DNA of 10,968 nt. Origin: CAYVKM01 sp964452045 (lineage in GTDB: Bacteria > Calditrichota > Calditrichia > RBG-13-44-9). The position numbers were made by a program, and so were the translations under genes. The stretch spans positions 1 to 10,968 of the forward strand of contig CAYVKM010000108.1 in NCBI GenBank assembly GCA_964452045.1, read 5' to 3'. Below, in pieces: positions 1 through 6,203 of the stretch (within the stretch, counting starts at the first letter, position 1; every line of letters begins with the position of its first letter). The notes below the pieces were generated by a model, which was given only the letters and a program-made list of their open reading frames with translations, was not told the origin of the DNA and made no database searches.

Positions 1-1151
1 TTACAATTTCCATATATGGCAATATTTCTGCCTTTCTGCCTAGCCAATTCCCGGACTTCCGTAAAGAATTTCAGGACATCGCCGGCTCCTCCGATAGCCC
101 AATCGTAATAGAGTTCATCCACTCCGGCATCGATCTCCACTGCAGCCCGCTTCAGCAAATCGTTCTTTCGGTAATCATCGTTTTGAAGGTCAGCGGCATA
201 ACTGCTGCCTTTTTCACCGCGCCAGCGCAATGCTCCGTATTCATCCCGGGCGATCCATTTTTCCAATTCGGGATGCATCAGATACTCGCGAAAACTAATA
301 TTGCCCAGTGAATTAAATGCGGTGACGTGAATGCCCGCCTGATGGCAACGCTCAATAAAGGCTACTGCCCGTTTGTATTCATCACTATTTTTATCGGCTG
401 GGATGCCGGTTGCCACCAGATTGATGTGAGCTTCTTTGAACATCTCAAACATACGATCAAGATGATCCCAATCGATACCGGCTCGATAAAAGTTGACTTT
501 TCCCCGGCGGGCCCAATCCGGGATATCCTTTTCCAGACGTTTCGCCTCACCTTTGTAGTTGAAGACAAAATCGAAATCGCGAATGGATGACGGTTTTCCC
601 CGCGCTAATAAATGATAGGTTTGCCCAATAAGGGTTGGAACAGTTTCTTTTACAGACTCAATCCTGGCATCAATAATTTCGAAACCGTCACTGCCCGGAT
701 TCATATAAAATGTCACTTCATTAAGTTCATTCTTCAGGTTTCCCTGGCCTAGCGGTATAACCATCTTACCGATGATATCGTCCCCGCTGCTGTAAGAATA
801 CCACCCTTCCTTGCCTGGTACATTCTTCTCATTTTTATCGATAGAACTGATCAGGCTACCTGCCAGACCCGGGATATCGTATTTCGCCCCATTTACTATG
901 GTATAACCTTCACCCTGATCAATACCGCTGGCCAGAATAACTAAACCGGGATTGACAAGACTGTTAATATTTTCAATTTTGACCAGATAGCCTTTCACCC
1001 GATCCGTTCTCCCGGATAAATGATAGGAATACGTTGGTGCTATAGTAATGCCCTGATAGTAAGACTCAACCTGATCTTGCGCGTTTAAGGTAAAAAACGG
1101 TAAGAAATAAATTGTTAAACAAATCCCAATTGTACCGATAGTCCTTTTCAT
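1..1151 (-). CDS. Secreted TIM-barrel glycoside-hydrolase-like protein, C-terminus cut by window edge
   Basis: The reading frame is open from an ATG at 1151 to the left edge, giving 383 residues with no stop, so the gene continues outside. An AGAGG ribosome site sits 5 bases before the ATG. Residues 1-24 form a signal peptide ending LNA|Q, so the product is exported. Residues about 28-200 look like a beta-rich domain, possibly carbohydrate binding. From about 218 a barrel-like alternation starts: FYRAGIDWDHLDRMF, then INLVATGIP (243-251), then IHVTAF (274-279), then DELYYDW (345-351). An acidic residue at the end of a strand, as in YYDW, is typical of glycosidase-type TIM barrels. I cannot assign a GH family; it resembles the poorly characterised 'glycosyl hydrolase-like' groups. 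It lies 225 bases downstream of the GH36-like gene on the same strand, so it may belong to the same glycan locus, perhaps with its own promoter. Confidence 0.8.
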   Translation of the reverse strand, partial: MKRTIGTIGICLTIYFLPFFTLNAQDQVESYYQGITIAPTYSYHLSGRTDRVKGYLVKIENINSLVNPGLVILASGIDQGEGYTIVNGAKYDIPGLAGSLISSIDKNEKNVPGKEGWYSYSSGDDIIGKMVIPLGQGNLKNELNEVTFYMNPGSDGFEIIDARIESVKETVPTLIGQTYHLLARGKPSSIRDFDFVFNYKGEAKRLEKDIPDWARRGKVNFYRAGIDWDHLDRMFEMFKEAHINLVATGIPADKNSDEYKRAVAFIERCHQAGIHVTAFNSLGNISFREYLMHPELEKWIARDEYGALRWRGEKGSSYAADLQNDDYRKNDLLKRAAVEIDAGVDELYYDWAIGGAGDVLKFFTEVRELARQKGRNIAIYGNC

Positions 1152-1156
1152 ACTAA

Positions 1157-1161
1157 CCTCT
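1157..1161 (-). promoter_or_regulatory. Shine-Dalgarno site for the 1151 start
   Basis: On the minus strand AGAGG lies 5 bases upstream of the ATG at 1151. This supports that start, which also places a good signal peptide at the N-terminus. Confidence 0.7.
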
Positions 1162-1194
1162 AATCCGAAATATTTAAATTATCTTAAGAATTAA

Positions 1195-1246
1195 ATTATA
1201 CACTGCTATTTCTTGCCGCCTACCAGGATCATACATTTTTATACCA
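1195..1246 (-). promoter_or_regulatory. Candidate promoter for the glycosidase-like gene in the 225-base gap
   Basis: The gap 1152-1376 is the only long space between genes in the window. On the minus strand it contains a perfect TATAAT (1200-1195) about 45 bases upstream of the ATG, and further up TGGTATAAA (1246-1238), which fits an extended -10 (TGn before the hexamer). Neither has a convincing TTGACA-like -35 at 16-18 bases. The region is AT-rich, so chance matches are expected. The rest of the gap shows a perfect 12-base AT palindrome at 1301-1312 and no GC-rich hairpin with a T-run, so no clear terminator follows the upstream gene. Confidence 0.3.
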
Positions 1247-1376
1247 TGAGGTAAAACGCATTCACTACTTTTATCCGTTGGATTAATGATGTATCTATTT
1301 TAAAAATTTTTACAATTAATTCCTTTTACAAGAAAATTCCTTTAAGTACTTACATTACCTTACCTCGCTCAATTAT

Positions 1377-3434
1377 CTACTCTGGCTTTGCCTCCAAGAG
1401 CAGATGTTTTTCAAATTCCACTGGTATCCTGGCCACCGGTCCCTGAACTGTTCCATAATCCTTCTGATTTTCGTAATCCATTAACTGATAAGCATGTTTT
1501 TCCAAACCCCGCAGTTCCACATCACCTTTATATGAATCTGCGTAGAAGGCATAGTACATCTTATTGTCTTTAAGAATGGCGTGAGCTTCAGGTCTGTCAA
1601 ATCCAAGATCATAAAGATTGCCAAGATAGATCCCCTTTGGCAGCATATTTTGAAGATAGATTTTATTCCATTTTTCCCATATTTTTGCCTTCTCCGGAGT
1701 CAGATCTACTCTTGATTTCTTCTTTGAACCGACTGGCCAGGTAAATTTGGTTCCAACCACACCACCGACCCCTACCGTAGAAGCGAAATCATCCCTGCCA
1801 TCGCTCAGTTCCACATGATCTCCATAATACGGTACGGATGGACCCATCAGTGCTTTCATGGTTTTTCCCTTTAAGCGGATCTGCCAGGAGCTTTCCGGAT
1901 CTGAAGCTACCGGTTGATTCATGTAAGGCATGGTATGGAAGGCATAAGCGGTACCACAGGGACAGATCTCAACCACGGCATTCGGATTTATACTCCTAGC
2001 AGTTTCGTAGATTACCTTAAAAAATTCCGGGATCTTTTCAACAGACTCTTCCGGGTAGGCATGATGGTGTAAAGGATTATAACAAGGTGGAGCGCCATTC
2101 AGATGCTGACCATCAATTTTCAACCCATCGTATCCCCAGTCTTTCATGATCTTAGTCACTAGGTTTTTGGTATACTCCTGAACCGGTGGATAGGCAGGAC
2201 ACAGATAATAGGCATTCCACCAGGAAATATCTTCTTTTGAACCATCCTTGTTAAGCAATAGATAATCGGAGTGCTTTTTAATCAGGTCCGTTCCTGGATC
2301 CACCGCCAGCGGTGCCCACCACAATTTTGCTTTCAAGCCATATGAATGAATCGTATCCACCAGCCTTTTCATATCAGCATCACCGCGGGGAAATTTGCTT
2401 TTAACCAGATACCAGTCGCCCTCTGCCGTTTGCCAGCCATCATCCAGAACCGCCCATTCGTAACCTAATTTCTTGACCTCGGGAAGCGCTTTGTAAATTT
2501 GATCGATGGTAAAATTTCGTTGGAAACCCCAGGCACACCAGATTGGTTCATAGGCGCTATCCGGGAATTTATCAAATTTAATTCCTTTTTTGATCATCAT
2601 ATTCCTGTAATTTACCAATGTGGCAAAATAATCTCCCTGATGCACAGCGACAAAAGTTTCGAAAGTCGAGAAGCTTTCTTTGGGCTGAAGCTTCTTGTTT
2701 ACCGAAAACTCGACCCCAAGATTTGCCGTATTTTGGTCAGGCATATTGACCGGAAGTGATACCAGCTTTGGGACTAATTCGAGATGTCCTACCCCAATGC
2801 CAGCATCTTTTCGCCAGACATCCACCACCGGAGTTCCACCGCCATAATCAGTTGCATTCATTCCCATATAGTTTTGCTGGCTAAATCCCACTTTCAGAGT
2901 TAATACCCAGTCCGGCCGCGATTCATAGGAACCACTTTCAAAGGACCAGAAGGGTTGCGACTGGGGAGAGGAAGCGTCAGTTCTAATCACATAATGATTA
3001 TTGATCCAGCTTTCTATTTCCAGATTTTCTTCTCCGATGTTGGAGTATATCACTTTGTAAACAGCAATAGTCGGAAATTCATCATACAAAGTTATTTGTA
3101 CGTCCTTTTTTAAATTTCCGGATTGGCCGGTAAGTAGGTATTTTTTACCCTTTCCCAGGGCATCCTGAACATTTTCTTCGGTTTTGCCCTGAAAGGTAAA
3201 ATCTGTCAGCGGAGAACCGGCAATAGTTACATATTCGGAAGGAGCATACTCGCCAATATATATTGCCTTACCGTCAAAATTTGCCACAACCTGGCTATGC
3301 ATATTCTGATCAAAATAAATGGTAATATTCTTTCCCTCAATCATAGCCTGATGCGGAGGCGTTTTTTGGCAGGAAATGTTAATTAATAAAAGCAGAATTA
3401 GGACAGATGCGATTACTAGTCTTTTTGTTCTCAT
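1377..3434 (-). CDS. GH36-like alpha-galactosidase (melibiase-type) lipoprotein, copy A
   Basis: This 685-residue protein probably hydrolyses terminal alpha-galactosides or related alpha-linked sugars by a retaining mechanism, anchored in the envelope. Residues 1-22 are a lipoprotein signal (INISC, a loose lipobox). A beta-sandwich domain covers about 33-285, a TIM barrel about 295-570, and a small beta domain the C-terminus. Visible GH36 marks: WCAWG (299-303); LDDGW (330-334), whose Asp pair binds the sugar in the family; GDW and KFP (339-349); LWWAP (371-375); LKID (438-441), with D441 as predicted nucleophile; CPCG (491-494), aligning with the family's CxSGG; and SDP (511-513), with D512 as predicted acid/base. 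Odd traits are KID in place of the usual KWD, and a CYNP...HHH stretch at 451-458. It is clearly paralogous to the gene at 6204-8372. The ATG at 3434 follows a strong GGAGG. The enzyme class is fairly safe; the exact substrate is not. Confidence 0.9.
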   Translation of the reverse strand: MRTKRLVIASVLILLLLINISCQKTPPHQAMIEGKNITIYFDQNMHSQVVANFDGKAIYIGEYAPSEYVTIAGSPLTDFTFQGKTEENVQDALGKGKKYLLTGQSGNLKKDVQITLYDEFPTIAVYKVIYSNIGEENLEIESWINNHYVIRTDASSPQSQPFWSFESGSYESRPDWVLTLKVGFSQQNYMGMNATDYGGGTPVVDVWRKDAGIGVGHLELVPKLVSLPVNMPDQNTANLGVEFSVNKKLQPKESFSTFETFVAVHQGDYFATLVNYRNMMIKKGIKFDKFPDSAYEPIWCAWGFQRNFTIDQIYKALPEVKKLGYEWAVLDDGWQTAEGDWYLVKSKFPRGDADMKRLVDTIHSYGLKAKLWWAPLAVDPGTDLIKKHSDYLLLNKDGSKEDISWWNAYYLCPAYPPVQEYTKNLVTKIMKDWGYDGLKIDGQHLNGAPPCYNPLHHHAYPEESVEKIPEFFKVIYETARSINPNAVVEICPCGTAYAFHTMPYMNQPVASDPESSWQIRLKGKTMKALMGPSVPYYGDHVELSDGRDDFASTVGVGGVVGTKFTWPVGSKKKSRVDLTPEKAKIWEKWNKIYLQNMLPKGIYLGNLYDLGFDRPEAHAILKDNKMYYAFYADSYKGDVELRGLEKHAYQLMDYENQKDYGTVQGPVARIPVEFEKHLLLEAKPE

Positions 3435-3443
3435 GTCTCCTCC
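3435..3443 (-). promoter_or_regulatory. Strong Shine-Dalgarno site for GH36-like copy A
   Basis: GGAGGAGAC directly precedes the ATG at 3434. It is the strongest ribosome site in the window, and the gene may be translated better than the preceding phosphoesterase, which has almost none. Confidence 0.75.
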
Positions 3444-3472
3444 AGGTTTATTTTTTATTAGTTATTTCAATT

Positions 3473-5026
3473 CTAATAACCCTCGTGGGGCCAATAGTCA
3501 ATTAGTTTTCCAAGTATTTGATTTTCATCATGAGCGACCTTAAAGTTAACCATCAGACTCAGTTCCGGATAAATATCACCCCATCCGGAAATCTGTAAAT
3601 TGGTGAGGCTGTAAATCTTCAGTTGAATATTTTTTTTGTCAGCGGACGTTAGCGAATCTTCAAAACTCTCCATCCGGAAATATTTCTCTGATTCCGGATT
3701 TAATGAAACTTTAAAATAGACTGGTTCATTAATGGATCCACGCTCAAGCGTGATATTTACTGTGGCCGGATGTTCCTGTAATGGAATCTGGCCTAATGAA
3801 AAGGATATTGCCCTGGCAAACATATTGGTTAGATCCAACTGTTCCTGTGATTTTATCGAATTCAAATAGGACTGAGTATAAACCCCATTCTTTTTTATCA
3901 TTTCAAAATGATCAAAAACTTCACCGGAATTTAAAATGGCCTTAAATTCAAGTTTATTCCCCGAAATATTTATAAATGTAAAATGATGAGCAGACCTAGA
4001 TTCAGCTAAAAAATCGGACTTTTGCACATCATAAAGCCCGGCACCTGCTCCTCCAGTGGTTATATAGGTCACCGGCCAACTTTCTGGTTCATCTGCAGGT
4101 CTCACCGGATAGAATCTTTCGTAAAGATGGGAATGCCCGGCAAAAACAATATCGATTTTATATTTTCGGAAAAGCTCAGGCCAGGTCGGATTTCCCCAGT
4201 GAGAACGATGCCCTCCCAAATCATAACATGGACGGTGCATATAAACGAAATTCCACTTCCTGGTGGATTTTTCCATATCATCCTTAAACCAATTAATCAT
4301 TTCCTCCGATTCCGGATAACGGTAATCCAAGGAAACAAAATGGGCAGGTCCATAATCGAAAGAGAACCAAAGTTTGGTAAAATCAAGAGCAGGAAATAAA
4401 AAGTTCCGAAATAGTTCCCCATTATCACCATCGCCTTCATGGTCACCCAAGCATGAAATTAAAGGAATATGGTCTATAACATTGGCAGCTGGACCAAAAT
4501 AGTATTCACCCCACTGATCATAATTCCCGCCACTCGCCACCAGATCACCCATACTGATGATAAAATTCGGACCCATTTGGTCGATTTGTTTGTTAAGAAC
4601 AGCGAATATCTCCGGATTTGAGCGGCTATCTCCCATGGCCACGAAACTGATGGGTGAATCGGATTTCGGTGCTGTTTTGAATGAGTGAACACCCGATTTA
4701 GAGGAATTTACTCCGATCTGATAAGAATATTCTGTTCCGGCTTTCAGGTATTTTATTTTCGTCTGATATAGAAAACGCCCTGAATTTTCACCGATTTGTT
4801 CAGTATCCAATGTTTTATTTAAAGAATCTTTTTCACCATAGTTTAATTTATAATCCAGATTTGAATCGCTTTCCCAGCGAATGGTCATGGAGTTACTGGT
4901 CGGATCTGTCAGAAATGGCCCTTTGCTAATTTCTTGTGCATAGAGGATTGTTATGGAAAATAAGAACCATAGCAAGCATGATGGTGTAACGAACTGTTTT
5001 TTTTGCAAGTGTAAATTTGAAATCAT
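3473..5026 (-). CDS. Secreted purple-acid-phosphatase-like metallophosphoesterase
   Basis: Probably a phosphomonoesterase or phosphodiesterase acting outside the cytoplasm. Using the ATG at 5026 the protein has 517 residues. A TTG four codons upstream is possible, but neither start has a real ribosome site; the ATG gives a sensible signal peptide ending LYA|Q (about residue 30). Residues about 35-120 look like the fibronectin-III-like N-terminal domain of purple acid phosphatases (GPFLTDP, MTIRWES, YSYQIG). The calcineurin-type core follows, with metal motifs GDSR (132-135), GDL (160-162), GDHE (194-197), MHRP (263-266) and GHSHLYER (297-304). The third motif is normally GNHE/GNHD, so Asp replaces the usual metal-binding Asn. 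The last 130 or so residues form an extra beta-rich region I do not recognise. It starts 29 bases after the amidohydrolase stop and is probably translated by reinitiation. Family is confident, substrate unknown. Confidence 0.88.
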   Translation of the reverse strand: MISNLHLQKKQFVTPSCLLWFLFSITILYAQEISKGPFLTDPTSNSMTIRWESDSNLDYKLNYGEKDSLNKTLDTEQIGENSGRFLYQTKIKYLKAGTEYSYQIGVNSSKSGVHSFKTAPKSDSPISFVAMGDSRSNPEIFAVLNKQIDQMGPNFIISMGDLVASGGNYDQWGEYYFGPAANVIDHIPLISCLGDHEGDGDNGELFRNFLFPALDFTKLWFSFDYGPAHFVSLDYRYPESEEMINWFKDDMEKSTRKWNFVYMHRPCYDLGGHRSHWGNPTWPELFRKYKIDIVFAGHSHLYERFYPVRPADEPESWPVTYITTGGAGAGLYDVQKSDFLAESRSAHHFTFINISGNKLEFKAILNSGEVFDHFEMIKKNGVYTQSYLNSIKSQEQLDLTNMFARAISFSLGQIPLQEHPATVNITLERGSINEPVYFKVSLNPESEKYFRMESFEDSLTSADKKNIQLKIYSLTNLQISGWGDIYPELSLMVNFKVAHDENQILGKLIDYWPHEGY

Positions 5027-5055
5027 AAGAGTCAACAACTTTAACCAAGATTAAA

Positions 5056-6168
5056 TTAATCTTTAACTTTCCAGGCTTTTGGAAAGGTTTTTTCCGCATT
5101 TAACCGATAAACCTTGTCAATAACTTTTCGGGGCAACTTCAGCCCCTGAAAGGGCTCATCTAATTCCGGAACCTGCATTGTGGAATCGGTATTCATATAT
5201 TTCCAATCAGTGACCCATTTATTGTGGACTTCATTTCTGAATTCTTCTGAATTGGCATCCGGCTCTTGAGTTATGTCTGTGGCATATAAAATCCGGTCCT
5301 GATATTTAATAAAGAACTGCCGCACTTTCTCGCGGTCCCGGCTGGACTGATACTGCACCTGTCCGGATCGGGCTGCCATATCCACGACCGCCTTGGGAAA
5401 TCTGTCTAAAAATTTGGCCAATTCATCCACACTCCATTCCAGGCTGGCCAGGTGAGCGCCCATAAAGACCATTTCCCGGTGCTTTTCCAGCATACTGTCT
5501 CGAACTGCCATCTGTTCTTCGTAAGAAGGCATCTCGGGATGCAAATACATATGGTACTGTGGATGATGTTTAAAATAACCTTTATCGTTGTTCACCGTCA
5601 TCTCCTCTATGGGCAGCCAGCAATTTTTTGGTTCCCCCATGTGGCCGATTAATGGGATATTTACGTTATGCAGATGGTCAAAAATTTTGTCAAATTTCGG
5701 ATTATTAATCATCACCAGGTTGTCGTCCTTATCACGGAATGCCATCCCGATATTTTTCCAGACCTTTACCGCGATGGCACCCTGTTCAAAGGTGCTGTCT
5801 AAATGAGCAATGGTTTTTTCCTGCCAATCCGGTGAATCCCAACCGGTCATATGAAAGGTCGAGGCGTAGGCAATCCGGCCGGGATATTTGTTTTGCAGGG
5901 TAATCGCATCCTTTTGCTGAACCTCAATGGGCGGAAAATCCGGATAGTCAGTATTAATAGTGAGCAATCTAAAATTATCTTCAATTGCCTGTTCTACAAA
6001 AGCCGGATCCAGAGAGTTCACATGCACATGGGTATCTATCTTTTGCACGGTGGCAAAATCCACCATGCCGTAATAATCCGGCGTCTTTGAACAACTACTG
6101 AATATTAGTAAAGCGGCTATTGCTAACCAAATAGACAAAACCAGGTTTAAGAATTTTCTTTTTGGCAT
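5056..6168 (-). CDS. Amidohydrolase-2 family lipoprotein (AH-A)
   Basis: This 370-residue metal-dependent TIM-barrel hydrolase belongs to the family that also holds sugar lactonases and decarboxylases; which reaction it performs is not readable. Residues 1-26 are a lipoprotein signal with lipobox FSSC, so it is envelope anchored, unlike most cytoplasmic family members. Metal-site residues are visible: HVH (47-49) in KIDTHVHV, H176 in LIGHMGEP, H239 in MGAHLAS, and D298 in YATD. DMAAR (263-267) and YQDRILYATD (289-298) are typical of exported members. Between H176 and H239 lies a long insert rich in His, Tyr and Pro (about 180-215), which could form a substrate lid. The ATG at 6168 follows AAAGGAGA with a 9-base spacer. 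It is a divergent relative of the gene at 8423-9514, and each is paired with a GH36-like gene. Confidence 0.87.
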   Translation of the reverse strand: MPKRKFLNLVLSIWLAIAALLIFSSCSKTPDYYGMVDFATVQKIDTHVHVNSLDPAFVEQAIEDNFRLLTINTDYPDFPPIEVQQKDAITLQNKYPGRIAYASTFHMTGWDSPDWQEKTIAHLDSTFEQGAIAVKVWKNIGMAFRDKDDNLVMINNPKFDKIFDHLHNVNIPLIGHMGEPKNCWLPIEEMTVNNDKGYFKHHPQYHMYLHPEMPSYEEQMAVRDSMLEKHREMVFMGAHLASLEWSVDELAKFLDRFPKAVVDMAARSGQVQYQSSRDREKVRQFFIKYQDRILYATDITQEPDANSEEFRNEVHNKWVTDWKYMNTDSTMQVPELDEPFQGLKLPRKVIDKVYRLNAEKTFPKAWKVKD

Positions 6169-6177
6169 TTTCTATTA

Positions 6178-6185
6178 TCTCCTTT
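6178..6185 (-). promoter_or_regulatory. Shine-Dalgarno site for the AH-A start
   Basis: AAAGGAGA on the minus strand lies 9 bases before the ATG at 6168 and supports that start. Confidence 0.7.
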
Positions 6186-6203
6186 AAAAAGATTTAATTC
6201 AGA

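Noticed and set aside
327..590. Plus- and minus-strand short frames within the left-edge gene
   Set aside because: Both overlap the open minus-strand glycosidase-like frame, which has a signal peptide and SD site; the short frames show only low-complexity or nonsense translations.
1301..1312. Perfect palindrome TAAAAATTTTTA as an operator
   Set aside because: It is pure A/T in an AT-rich gap, so chance is likely, and it matches no operator I know. No second copy was noticed.
1733..1751. 19-base identical sequence shared with 6557-6575, considered as a repeat element
   Set aside because: Both copies encode the same conserved TKFTWP segment of the two GH36-like paralogues in the same frame, so it reflects gene duplication and protein constraint.
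3455..3479. Inverted repeat TTATTAG / CTAATAA at the phosphoesterase stop codon, as a terminator
   Set aside because: The 7-base stem is almost all A-T, the loop is 11 bases, and on the transcribed strand it is followed by A-rich sequence and a strong SD site rather than a T-run.
4022..4399. A 125-codon plus-strand open frame
   Set aside because: It is antisense to the metallophosphoesterase core, which has intact metal motifs. No ribosome site or domain supports it.
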